In this document: piece after piece, positions 12,631-23,066 of the stretch | How the letters are laid out: each line of letters starts with the position of its first letter | How positions within the stretch are numbered: position 1 is the stretch's first letter | Origin: Lepas anatifera | Taxonomy: Eukaryota; Arthropoda; Thecostraca; Lepadidae | DNA: 64,000 nucleotides | Reading direction: 5' to 3' | Assembly (NCBI GenBank): GCA_034440635.1 | Contig: JAOTON010002231.1 | Span: 124,001 to 188,000 of the forward strand | Notes under the pieces: model-generated | The model's database searches: none | What the model saw: the letters and a program-made list of their open reading frames with translations, nothing else | Told to the model about the DNA's origin: nothing | Position numbers and translations under genes: made by a program

Positions 12631-13476
12631 TTAGCACGCGCATTGACGGGGGTCGGGTACCCGCCCCCTCGGGTTTTTTCGGAGAAAGTAGTAAAACGGC
12701 GACGCGTAGCGCCGCCGTACTTGGCATACCTTTTCCCTCATCATTTTTGCAACTTCTGTGAAAATCTTAAGGTTAGATCATCTCAGGTCAGGTCACAAGT
12801 ACAGGTCAAGTGACCCGACCTCAAAAAAAGTTTAAGATAACATAAGTCGGAGCAGGATAAACTTATCCGATTGAAACTCATATCACATAATGGGCCTACC
12901 GAGTTCTCTAAAATATATTCCGGTATTTTTTATATCGCTGACCTACGGTCAGATACGAGGCATGACCTCTCCGTTGGAAATACATGGGAAAATAGTTTTT
13001 ACTGTATAACTCAGTAACGGATAGTGATAGAGCATTTATTTTAGCTGCATTAGACTTGCCTTGCGCTTGCAGTTCTAATGATATGCATTTTATATAATTT
13101 GACCCTGACCTGACCTCAGGCCGGGTCAAATCCTTGATTTAACCTAGCAAGTTCAAATTATATATCATTCGATTTGGCTTGCTGCGAGGATTCATATAGT
13201 TTAATTCGTTTTGATCTATCTGTGTTTGTTCAGATGTAATGACCGAAAAAAACTTAATTTACATGTTATCCCTATTACGGCATGGTTTGACCTCTCGAGA
13301 CCTTAGATGTAACCTGAAAAAAATGGTTCGAATATTTTCGATGGAGAAGTGAATGGGCTACCCAACGCCGTTTATCGTTTTTCGCTACCTACCGTGGTTC
13401 TCGAGATCTTAGGGGGGCGGGTACCCACCCCCCGTCAAAGCGAAGGTGGCTCAGACCCCGTCAATGCGCGTGTTAA
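12631..13476. mobile_element. TTAA family 2 element
   Basis: The ends are inverted repeats: the left begins TTAGCACGCGCATTGACGGG and the right ends CCCCGTCAATGCGCGTG then TTAA at 13473-13476. Inside each end is a second inverted string, GGGTACCCGCCCCC against GGGGGCGGGTACCC. The interior contains several AGGTCA/TGACCT hexamers but no coding frame. The gene C duplicate has TTGTTTCTTAAAATCC near 53198 at the matching place, which looks like the uninserted TTAA site (left flank CTGTTTC, right flank AAATG in the filled copy). Confidence 0.75.
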
Positions 13477-13979
13477 AATGTTTGTTGTTATTCGTTGTGC
13501 GATCTACGATCCACCCGCTGCCGGTGATGTCTGTAACCAGACCGGATTTTGTCAATATAATGGAATGAATGCGAAACTAAGAAATATTTTTATCAGCTGA
13601 TGGGCGTAAAAAATCCCACCTCCCGGTAAAATATCCTTCATGATGTAATTGCACACCTGGGCTACGGAACTCATAAGTGCCGATAACACCCCTTTGAGAC
13701 TTGCTTAGTGTGCTGCTTCTGATAAATGTTTTGCATTATTTTGATGCCAGGGCATTCCAGACCTAGTAAGGAGACTTGACGTCTAAACGCGATCGATTTT
13801 CCTCCCGCTGCCGACCGAAGCCGAGTCTGCAGCATCTAGGGTCTGGTTCAAACTGTTGGTTGAAAGGGGTTTCCGACACCTGTCTGGGACACTCGCCACC
13901 GGCCATAGAGCCTATTTCATACTAGCCAAGCAGGCTCCAGCGCCAGGTATGCAGCGTTCCGAACCTGTTGTTAGCCCCT

Positions 13980-14995
13980 TTAACCCGCCCCACCGGGGTC
14001 CGGCGCCACCTTCGCCCCATCGGGGGCCATCGATGGCCCCCCTCTAACTCCGAAAATATGGGCGTTAGCGGAAATCTGCAAAGTGCAATAGAAAGCTCGC
14101 GTGAATTCAGTAAGAAATTACTTCGCATGTTTTAGTGCTCAGGTCAATGGTTTGACCTCCAGAGGTCAAATTAGGTCAAGATCGGCTATTTTCACTCAAA
14201 TATGCAATGATTAAGCCAACTGGGCATAACTCTTATGTCATTAGAGCTATTGAGGCCTGGTAAAGTACATTTGATAGAAAATTGCCAGTACTTTTTCCGC
14301 TATGTGGAACGTAAAGACCTCCCGCCAGTGGTTTGACCGCCAGAGGTCACCTCGTGACCTAATATGACCTGAGGTCACGAAAGGTCAAAAGTGGCCTTGC
14401 CGTATATCAAATGAAAGCCAGTGACAAGACAAATACGATGGTGTTTGTTTCACCGCTCTAGCTCAATTAGGTCAAAGTTATTGTCAAAATACTGTTTTTG
14501 ACCTCCGGTGACCTTGGATGACCTTGGAAAAGTCAAAGGGCAAATATGACCCCTGGGATCCGTGAAAGGGTGTCCAAAAACGTTGTTCTGAGCAGTCTGA
14601 GTATTTGCAATCATTTTTGTGGCTTTTATATCATGAAATAGCTTTTCCCCATGCTTTTCCAATGGGAGAGGTCGCCTCGTGACCTGACCTCAGGGCACGA
14701 AATCGAAAAATCCCGGATATACACCTTGTAGACCCTGGAGGGGTCATGAAGTGTGGAAGTTTCAAATCGATCGACTTTGAAATGTAGCTCTTACAGAGCT
14801 CTAAAGTGAAGTGAGGTGACCTTGGTTGACCTCGTCTGGTGACCTGACCTTGGGTGACCCGGGTAAAAATTTCAGGGATGATGGGAAAATGATGCAGTGA
14901 GAGGTAGAGCCCTCAACCGCGGTGCTGCGCCTCGTCGTTTTTCTGCTATCCCGAAAAACCTTAGGGGCCATCGATGCCCCGTGGGCGAGGGTTAA
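13980..14995 (+). mobile_element. TTAA family 1 copy 2 (reference-quality copy)
   Basis: This 1016-bp element starts TTAACCCGCCCCACCGGGG and ends GGGCGAGGG then TTAA. The gene C duplicate at 53725-53745 reads GTTAGCCCGTTTAAAGTTCGC with no element. Here the same flanks are split as GTTAGCCCCT/TTAA and TTAA/AGTTCGCC, so TTAA is the duplicated target. Insertion at TTAA is characteristic of piggyBac-type transposases. No coding frame is visible, so the element must depend on a transposase supplied elsewhere. I count 19 AGGTCA or TGACCT hexamers within it. Confidence 0.9.
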
Positions 14996-15236
14996 AGTTC
15001 GCCAGATCTCTGGTAGAGATACGCTGGCATTCCCACATGGTCATGCACCAAATGTAAAGCTGAAATCAAACAAAATCTCACGGGCCAGCGCCGCTGTTTT
15101 TGAATGCCAGAGTAGGAGAAATTACTTCCACCATCAGTAATTTTCGCTGAGCCGGCCCTATCTGGCGGTGAACAGCACCCGTGTAGAATGACCACGATTT
15201 TCTGGAAAGGGACAGCGCAAACTTGCAGCCTAACCA

Positions 15237-15380
15237 CAGGGGCGGTCACAGGAACTTCGTTGGGGCAACTAGATAAAAAATCGTATAAACATAGTAACTT
15301 TTAAAAACATCGACCAGAATTTTGCCTTTTGGGGGATAGATATGACCCTTTGGCCAACCCCCCCTCTGCGTCCGCCAGTG
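15237..15380. mobile_element. Short hAT-type element upstream of cuticle gene A
   Basis: A 144-bp insertion begins CAGGGGCGGTC and ends GTCCGCCAGTG (inverted, CACTGGCGGAC). It is flanked by CCTAACCA (15229-15236) and CCGAACCA (15381-15388), a 7-of-8 match consistent with the 8-bp target duplication of hAT transposons. The gene C duplicate reads CAGCCTAACCGTGCATGTG near 53965-53983 with nothing inserted. The element lies about 220 bp upstream of the TATA box of gene A. Confidence 0.7.
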
Positions 15381-15393
15381 CCGAACCATGCAT

Positions 15394-15606
15394 GTGACAA
15401 GAGGTGAAAAGGATGACCAAGTACCCTGCCGACAGGAAAAAAACTGACTGCTTAGTTGTTGTCAATGAAAAAGAGCTGCTTAAATTCAAATATGCTGTCG
15501 CGATATCCCAGGGGCCTCTGCAGTGGAATGGATCAATTTGTCATTACCTTTCGGCAGACCAGATCTGTCCCGCAGCAGAGGAACAGGTACCCAGTTGGTA
15601 TATAAG
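15394..15606 (+). promoter_or_regulatory. Promoter of cuticle gene A, TATA box at 15599-15606
   Basis: TATATAAG lies exactly 60 bp upstream of the ATG. The motif TGTCGCGATATCCCA at 15496-15510 is identical, 15 of 15, in all three gene copies. Upstream sequence from AGAGGTGAAAA (near 15399) is also alignable among the three. The TATA position predicts a start site near 15630 and a 5' leader of about 40 bases. Confidence 0.75.
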
Positions 15607-15666
15607 ACAGGAGTAGCTCTTGAGCTGCCAGATTCTCGCCAGAATTCTCCACTGATCATTCTCATC

Positions 15667-17949
15667 ATGAAGCTGGTAAGTGCTGCAATGCTAAAACTAA
15701 AACATTATGCGAAAACTAAAACATTGTTTTCACACTTTAGGTGCTTCGTAGTACGGCAACTGGCCTATGGATTGCATTGCGATAGCACAAGCGGACCCGG
15801 GATTGCCAATCGGGGGAGGGGACACGTTTCCGGGGGAGGAGGGGCACCAATTGGACCAGGGGTGCCACGTTTGGCCGTAAAAACATATTAGGTCAGCGTC
15901 AACTCCTGTCGGTGGGTGCCAATTTTCGCATTCTGGGGGGGAGGGGGAGCAACATTTCAGTGGGCGCAATCGACCTTTCAGGGCGTGTCTTTACCACTTC
16001 ATGGGGCGTCGAGGATCAAAGCGGGAGGATGGGGGGCACCTGCTGCTTTTGCATTCCTGGATCCGCCTTTTTGCGATAGGAATTAAATCATCGACTGGTT
16101 TAACAAAATACTGCATGCACCAAGGTTTTGGGCGACGTCCGAAAGGTAATATAAAACAAAGCATCACAACCCAATGTTATTGGTGTGAAACGGAAATTGA
16201 CAAACATTAGACTTTAAAGACCAAAAAACGGAAATTGAAAACTAAATGATTATAGCTTTTCAAACTTCCTTTAAACATTCCGTTTCTGCAGTGTTCCATA
16301 AGGATCCATGTTCCAGTGTTCCAGAAGTGCTATTCTACCATCTGTTCAGCCACGCAGCCAGCCAACTTTTTTATCGCGTAAATGAGCAAGATGAGTCATA
16401 TCTTACCGTATTACTTCCATTTTTGAATATTTTTTTATAATGACATATTGCCATATAAAGATTCAAAAGATAAAGATGAAAAAGTCTTAAGTGCTAAAAA
16501 GTAAAAAAGAACTAACTAAAACCAACTCAATAAACCCTGCGCTGAAATGGTGGCTGCTTAAGCAAACAAAGAAACTGTAAAAGTAAAAATGTAATGACAT
16601 CAAAACAAGGCAGCAGAAACTGTTCCCTGCGGATACACTACGCATACGTATAAAATGCAACACAAAAAACTGTTCCCTGCAGAGAAACAAACTTCAGCAA
16701 AAATGATTTAAACCTAAGATACGACTGGCAAAAAACATCTAAAAAAGGTGCAAGGACTAAGACAGTCTTAAAAAGCAGTCTAAATGGGTTTCTCACAAGG
16801 ATAAGATGAATATTCCAAAATGGAGTACAAAACTGCACCTAAAAAATTAAAGCAATGCGGTTGAAAACAGTAGCTAGAGGAGGCGGGACAGGATAAAACA
16901 CAACGTTTCAATAACAGATCCTCATCCGGTAAAAAATTACCTTTGAGTCGGCTCTGGTATGACAAGCTTCTGTTGGTTGCCTTGGTTGGTTGCATTGTGT
17001 GCGGTGTGTACGTAAAATTCTTTAGAGGGATTAAGATACTTTTACCTGATAATTGTTGACCATTAGCTCTATAAAAGGCCTTGGTCATATTATTGTATTT
17101 TACCCTGCCCTGTCTCTTCTATCTCCTTTTTTGAACAACATTATTTTACTGTTTTTTAGCTGCAGTTTTAATCCATTTAGGTATTTGCAGATTCTCCTTT
17201 TGAAAAAAAAACACCTTAAGTGTGGTTCAGTGGCAGATATGTCAGAGCATCTAGCGTAAATACAAAACCGGAGACCGATCCGGGGCAATGGCAGTGGAGA
17301 CCAAGCCACCTAGACCCCCGCCGGAATGAAGCATCGGTCCGAGCACTTGAAATATCTTCTTAGTACATAGTACATGTTGAAAATTAATGTCCGTCTGCAC
17401 CATTTCCAGCTCATCGTCTTGTGCCTGGTCGCTGTGGCCCTTGGAGACAAGGATGCCAAGATCAACAACTACCAGTTCCAAATCAACGAGGATGGATCTT
17501 ACGAATCAAAGTAAGTCAAATCTCAGTGGAAAAGTACAGCTGTTTTTTTGCGATGTTATTCGTGATGATTGCTCCTGTTTCAGTAATCCTACCAGAACGA
17601 TTTCGGTTAAAATCAGATTGGTTAAATTCAGACTGCTCATGAGTGTCAGAATACGGTTTAATCGTGTTTTGAATTGCCTAGTAGACGAACAGATAGTATA
17701 TTTCAACAACATATACTTCGGCTTCCACTTCTTACAACTATATTCTGTGCTTCCACCTACAGCGTGGAGACCAGCAACGGCATCAACACGCAGGAGGACG
17801 GCATCTCCTACCCTGGTGCCGAACCCGAGTCGGGCAACTACGTAAGGACCGGCAGCTACAGCTACGAGTGGGAGGGCCAGACCTACACGGTGACCTGGGT
17901 CGCCGACGAGAACGGCTTCCAGGCCGAGGGTGACCACCTTCCCAAGTAG
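15667..17949 (+). CDS. RR-1 cuticular protein, copy A (98 aa, three exons)
   Basis: Exons are 15667-15675, 17410-17510 and 17763-17949; all introns are GT..AG (1734 and 252 bp). The product is a small secreted cuticle protein. Residues 1-15, MKLLIVLCLVAVALG, form a signal peptide split by intron 1 after MKL, an arrangement very common in arthropod cuticle genes. The mature part begins near DKDAKINNYQ. Residues about 38-97 form the Rebers-Riddiford RR-1 chitin-binding domain: GSYSYEWEGQTYTVTW (67-82), then VADENGFQAEGDHLP (83-97), with the aromatic residues thought to contact chitin. The protein ends one residue after the domain, so it is a minimal RR-1 protein acting in the extracellular cuticle. 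The first intron is enlarged by about 1 kb relative to copy C. The sequence is intact with no stops. The family assignment is firm; stage and body region of expression cannot be read from the DNA. Confidence 0.95.
16195..17220. other. Intron 1 insertion specific to gene A
   Basis: Intron 1 of genes A and C aligns up to about 16190 (ATTGGTGTGAAAC) and again from about 17235 (CAGATATGTCAGAGCATCTAGC). The roughly 1 kb between has no counterpart in gene C. It is AT-rich, carries no recognisable coding frame, and I could not identify inverted ends or a target duplication. Confidence 0.55.
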
Positions 17950-18175
17950 ATAAGCCACCTTGTTGAAGCGTCTGTTTCTGTCCCGTCATAAATGTATGTT
18001 TTTGTTCTGTCACGTGACAAACAGGAGAGTGAATAATTACACTTAACCTGTTCGTTGTTAATATCTGTTTCTTGTCAAATACATGCCCATGTGAAAAATT
18101 ATTGTATAATTATTTTATTGAGTCACGGTGATCCTCCCTATCGGAAAAGCTCTAGGGTATTATAAGTAAAATATT

Positions 18176-18345
18176 TTTTTGGTTTATCGATGGACCAATT
18201 ACCAGGGCCATATGGTGTCACCAACTCTTTCGCTGCTAGAAGGGTTTCTCGGGAGCCATCTAGCTCCTTGTTCAGGGAAGCCGCCGGGCCTTGAGCCCTG
18301 GGCGGCTGCGTGAAATTCAGCTGCACTGACCACTCCGCCACTGAT
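18176..18345 (-). mobile_element. tRNA-derived SINE copy 1
   Basis: On the minus strand the unit begins GGCGGAGTGGTCAGTGCAGC, continues ATTTCACGCAGCC, and has a B-box-like GGCTCAAGGCCC, so its head is tRNA-like. A unique body follows (CTTCCCTGAACAAGGAGC, GAGTTGGTGACACCATATGG). It ends ATCGATAAACCAAAAAAATA, a short A-rich tail. The same unit recurs at 63128-63292, 62333-62402 and, more diverged, 30420-30622. Confidence 0.7.
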
Positions 18346-18880
18346 AATTGTAGTTGCCAGGCTGAAGCAGCATTTCCATACAACAGAGCAACAGAGATAC
18401 AGAGTACTGGCTTTCTCGAAGAAAAAAACACTTTCTTCTTCCCTTTAACTAGGTCCAGAGAAGCAGAATACGAGATCACCCACTTTTTGAACACTCTCTG
18501 GAAGAAAAAGAGGTATGGTATGAACTTCTAACTTTGGCGTGCCAGATGAAGTGTACCCGACAAAAGTGCTGTAAAAAAGATTCTATCAATTTGGATCACA
18601 CAACAACTCTGAGCAGACCGTTCAAATGCATTGGAATTATGCAAAAACTACGGAAATCTTCATAAAATTTGTTATGTTTCTAGAATATTCAAGTAACAGC
18701 ACTCTGCTGCTAAATTGTGGAATTAATTCTGTCTGAGTTGTGCGTGAGTGAAACAGGTGCACAGAGGAAGAAATCATGTATCTGTATCTGTGTCTGTATT
18801 AAATTACCAACAGGTCTTAAAAGCCCAATTACAGGTGAATTCAGTAGAATTAAAAACACATGGAGGCCTAAATACAACAT
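18346..18880. other. Unassigned stretch
   Basis: AT-rich sequence between the SINE and a LINE fragment. I see no gene, repeat or element ends. Confidence 0.4.
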
Positions 18881-18889
18881 AGATACTCA

Positions 18890-20440
18890 CATCAGACCAG
18901 TACTGGCTCGGTGGCCGCAAAAACAACTATATTTTTCTTTAGTACCCCGAGTGGATCACAAAATATATCACTGAGGGTAAGGGGTAACACGTTTAAAAAG
19001 CTGTTCACCACACGAGGTAAACGATTAAAAACTCCTGAGGCAACAGCGTTCACTTTAGCCGGCGGTACACTAAACAAAGTAGTGTACCGGCACATGTATC
19101 TGACCGGCACATGTACCGTAAAACCTTCTAAAAGATGTGACGATGAGATGAGGCCTCTAAACATGTTACATAAAAACAAGATACCACTTTGGTGGCGACT
19201 AGCCTGGAGGGATTGCACATTGTAGAAACTAAGGAGGTACTTGTAGTCCAGCACAGCACTGGTAGGCTCAGTATGGTTGGCTAGCCACATGAGGAATTTA
19301 TGCTCAACCCTCTCCACGCAAATGGGATGACATTTTGCCGTCCCTCCCCAAATGACGGAGCAGTATTCAAGAATTGACCGAATATTTGCGTTGAACACGT
19401 ATACGGCCGCACGCTTGTCCAGTTTGTGTTTGGGCGAAGCTGACTGGAAGGTTCGAATGAGAAGGCCTAATGCCCTATTGGCTTTTAGTACTATGAAACT
19501 GATGTGCGCCTGAAAAGTGAGTTTTTGGTCCAGAATGACGCCTAGATCTCGGATGCTGTCGACATTTTCCAGAATTTCGCCGTTGATTTTGTAAGATGAA
19601 AGGATGAAGTTGCGGTTTAGAGTGATTTTGAATGCTTTACATTTTCATGCGTTAAGCTTTAGCTTCCAGTCCGCCACCCAGCGCACAACCGCATCCAAGT
19701 CATTTTGAAGACTGATGACGTCATTTTGGGTGCCAATTTGACCGAAAATTTTCACGTCATCGGCAAACATCAAACAGTTTGTAGAGATTACAGATGGAAA
19801 ATCGTTCACGTAGAGAAGGAACAACAAAGATGAGATATGCCCGCCTTCCGGCGTCCCCGAGACAGCCGGAGTCCACTCGGACATCTTGCCACTTAACAAC
19901 GCTCTCTGCTTCCGCCTCCCGAGGTACGATGTGAGCCATTTCAAAGCTTGTCCATCCAGGCCATACATACATCGAAGTTTATGGAGCAGTAGGCGATTAT
20001 TTACACTTTGGAAGGCACTGGAGAAATCTGTGTAAGCCAGATCAAACTAACACTTATCTTGAGTGGCCGTCCATCCATGTGCAAGGAAAGATGCCAGATT
20101 TGAAGCGCAAGATCGATGCTGTATCAACCCATGTTGAGTGTCCGAAAGAAGAGGTCTGACGTGTTGATAAATCTGATCGCTGACTATTTTCTCAAACACT
20201 TTTACACACAAAGCTAATAATGAAACTGAACGATAGTTTCTGGATTTTTTCTAGAGCCTTTTTGGTAAATGGGGATAGTATTTGCCTCTGCCCACTGTTC
20301 TGGAAATATACATTTAGCCAGTGATAAGCGGAAAATCTTGCACAGAGGAACGGCCAATTCCACCGCACATTTCCTAAGAATGCGAGCGCTTAGGCCGTCA
20401 AGGCCACATGTATGGATAGTGTTACTGTTTAATGACTTTG
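18890..20440 (-). mobile_element. Jockey/CR1-like LINE fragment (reverse transcriptase)
   Basis: Minus strand: the 5' portion near 20000-20400 is RT finger/palm sequence in broken frames. 19645-19968 reads LKWLTSYLGRRKQRALLSG, SGTPEGGHISSLLFLLYVND and FADDVKIFGQ, the palm with the catalytic Asp pair. 18892-19398 is the C-terminal tail (ILEYCSVIWGG, VFNRLPRVVNSFLNVLPL). The frame is interrupted between these parts. The motif SGTPEGG is shared with the LINE at 45.3-48.2 kb, so the two belong to the same family. Confidence 0.8.
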
Positions 20441-20529
20441 GTAATTGATACGATTAGTAGAACACTTATCACTGTATAAAGCCGTTAAGGGCCCTGGTGA
20501 ATACTTTTAAAATTATTTGCTCTAAGGCA

Positions 20530-21170
20530 CGTGCTAGTTTTCACTTTAATCTATTGTTCAGTTGGTGTTTCAAAAAGTAAAAAAATCCATTGAAGATGGC
20601 AAATTTACCGATAGTTCTATTCACCTTTGGGTCCGGGGTGGCCTGGATATTTTACTTGAATCGAAAGTTATAGTCGTTGTGGTGTCCCACTTGATATTGT
20701 GTTCCTTCTTAAACGAATACTACACTGTTTGGTTTTTAGTGTTAGTCTTGTCGCACTTCATCATCCTCTTGTTTTTCTAAAATATATTTTCGGACAGTCA
20801 TTGCATACCATTTTGTATTCTGGACCTGGTTTTCCAGTCATGTATTTTGTCCGTTGGTTTGGCCAGTAATTATTTGATCGTTTAATGCGATTTACGATAA
20901 GTTTTTACGTTGAATTTAGATCATATGCATCGAGCCTTTTAGATAGCCCTTCCAAGTATTGGATCACTAGTGCGTTATCTTTCTTGGCTTCTGTTGGTCC
21001 TGGCTGGTTTTGTGTCGTTGTGATATGAAGCTGTTCCTTAGTTTGCTCCAATGGGTCGAGTGTTTGCTGGTGTCTATCTTCTGTCTTTCAAATTTTCACT
21101 TCCACGAACTTGGATGGGTAGTGGTTTGCTTTCAACGTTGTTTTAACATTTGATAGCTTGTCGTCCTCCT
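20530..21170 (-). mobile_element. Penelope-like element fragment, inverted member of a pair
   Basis: Read on the minus strand it matches the 3' half of the adjacent plus-strand Penelope-like fragment. Near 21165-21110 is the post-RT linker (GGACGACAAGCTATCAAATG, AAGCAAACCACTACCC). Near 20950 the reading gives IQYLEGLSKRLDAYDLNS. Near 20830-20760 it gives YKMVCNDCPKIYFRKTRG, resembling the first motif of the GIY-YIG nuclease of Penelope-like elements (usual form YKI.C.DC...YIGETGR). Stops and frameshifts interrupt it. Confidence 0.6.
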
Positions 21171-21199
21171 CTCTGCTCTTTGAGGTCTGGTATGCTATG

Positions 21200-21815
21200 A
21201 TAGTCTCTGCTATGAGACCGCGTGACACCAAAACCTTCAAGGAATACCCCAACTCTTTCTACCCATCCATGGACTTCACCGTCGAAAAAGGAGGATGGAA
21301 AGCTTCCATTCTTCGATATGACGCTTCATCGATCACCCAGCGACCAAATCACCACGAATGTATACTACAAACCGACATCTCGCGGCCAGTATCTGAATTA
21401 CCTAAGCCACCGTCCTAGAGAACACGAGAGTACAGTCATCAAAACCCTGGCTCGGCGAGCAGTCACTATCTGCGACAAGAGGAGGAAGGACAAGCTATCC
21501 AGCATAAGAACAACATTGAAAGCAAACAACTACCCATTCAAGGTCATGTTAGGAGAAAGCTTCATATCATGACACCAAAACCAGCCAGAACCAGCAGAAG
21601 CCAATACAAATCACGTTCCAGTGATCCCATACATGGAGAAAGTGCCTCAACAGATTCGACGCATACGTTTAAGTTCAATGTAAAACATATTTTCAGCCAG
21701 ATAACACGATCAAACAAGTACTGGTCAAACCAAAAGACAAGATAGACAACCGGAAAAAACAGGCCTAGGATACTAAATGGCATGTAATGACTGCCCAAAA
21801 TATACACTGAAAGAA
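21200..21815 (+). mobile_element. Penelope-like element fragment (end of RT, linker, start of GIY-YIG)
   Basis: Plus strand: YPNSFYPSMDFTVEK, then after a frameshift EDGKLPFFDMTLHR, TTNVYYKPTSRGQYLNYLSH and VIKTLARRAVTICD. This is the conserved late part of Penelope-like RTs (typical LPFLDV, VYRKPT, YLN..SHHP). Near 21610 VIPYMEKVPQQIRRI and near 21690 DNTIKQVLVKPKDK are also family hallmarks. Near 21785 it enters the CNDCPKIYT start of the GIY-YIG nuclease and stops. Dead fragment. Confidence 0.7.
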
Positions 21816-22534
21816 AAAATGACACCCAGCCCTGAGATGACCCTAAAATATAGCGAATGTGACATCTTTTTGGTGGACTGATGACTATTTTTGGGTATTA
21901 GATCCCGTTATTTGGCGCCAATAACCTTTAGCCGGTGTCATTTGCGCAAGTAACGCGACTGCTAATTTTGAACACCATTTCTAACACCACTTCCTGGCGT
22001 CAAAACAATACACACACACATGGGAGTTACTACATCATTAAGGGTGTCAGGCATTTTAATGGAGGTACCCTGACCACCAAATGAGGAATTTGACTCTTTT
22101 CGTGAGGTGTCGGTAGGGTGCCTGACTCTCTCAGAAAGGTGTCCGACTCCTTTCGTAGGGTGTATGAAGGGTGTTAGACTCTTCCAAGAAGGCGTCTGAC
22201 TCTCTGCACTTAGCTTGTGAGTGGTCACGACACTTTTGTAAATAATTGTGCCCCTCACTGTAGAGTCTGACCCTTCTGTGACGTCATAGCACGTGCTAGT
22301 TCTGTTTTTGTTGCTGCAAAACGGCGCAAAACCGCCTCATTCTGTGTGCAGAAGCAATGGGAGTAGGGTAAGGTAAGTGAAGATACTATTGTGTGCAATG
22401 TATTGTAGGATGGATAGACTGATGCATTGGAGGATGCACATTGCACACTTATGTGCCTTAGATTTGAGAAATATCATTGAGCGTGTCTTACAAGTCTGCT
22501 TATTTGGTGGATGCATTTTAACACATAATGTATA
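21816..22534. other. Stretch with degenerate GTGTC(T)GACTC repeats
   Basis: Between 22075 and 22210 a unit like GGTGTCNGACTC(YY)TTCG recurs about five times with variable spacing. Related units occur at 31575-31650 next to the same ATGACACC string (21812 and, inverted, 31790). I cannot define element ends. No gene is visible. Confidence 0.4.
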
Positions 22535-23066
22535 CAGGGCGTCGCCATGGATTTCTTTCCATGGGGTTAGGGTTGAAGGGGTATCCTATCCCAATTCCTT
22601 AAAGAGACCCCTAGCTTTTGGTGGCTTCCATTTTGCATTCCATTCGGGTTTTCTTCATAAGAAAGGGACCTCCCATGTTGAGCACTTAGGGGCCTCCTTT
22701 TAAGTAAAATCGCCTCCACGATAGGTCATTTATTGGGCGTCTTTTACGGTAAGGGGTCCCCCTGGATAGGCCGTCTTATAATCGGCCTGCTTTATGAGCA
22801 AAGGGGCAGATGGCCTCTGTGGGCTGTTGGGAGGATCTCCATTTAAGGATGTCTCATAAGTTGATCGTTGTGGGGCCTCCTCTATAGCTGGTGGGGCCTC
22901 CTGCATAGGCTAATTAGACCTCCTTTTTCAGTAGGTAAGCCAGGCTCTTTGATACCTAAGGGGCTATTCCAGACTCTAAGTATCCGAAGGGGCCTCCTGA
23001 GGCAAGTAAGTGGAGGTCCCCTAAAAATCAGCCATGGGCGTCGCCCCTATGGTGGCGACGCCCCTG
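22535..23066. mobile_element. hAT-type non-autonomous element
   Basis: It begins CAGGGCGTCGCCATGG and ends CTATGGTGGCGACGCCCCTG, an inverted pair typical of hAT ends. The flanks AATGTATA and ACTGTATG match at 6 of 8 positions, compatible with an eroded 8-bp target duplication. The interior repeats an AGGGGCCTCCT-like string several times and has no coding frame. Confidence 0.65.

Noticed and set aside
17506..17958. Long antisense frame opposite cuticle exon 3 (and its counterparts opposite copies B and C)
   Set aside because: It is a shadow of the conserved GC-rich exon; the sense strand has correct splice sites, a signal peptide and an RR-1 domain.
21790..22262. Tc1/mariner-like element with CACTG ends
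   Set aside because: Both ends read CACTG in the same direction instead of as inverted repeats, so the required structure is not present.
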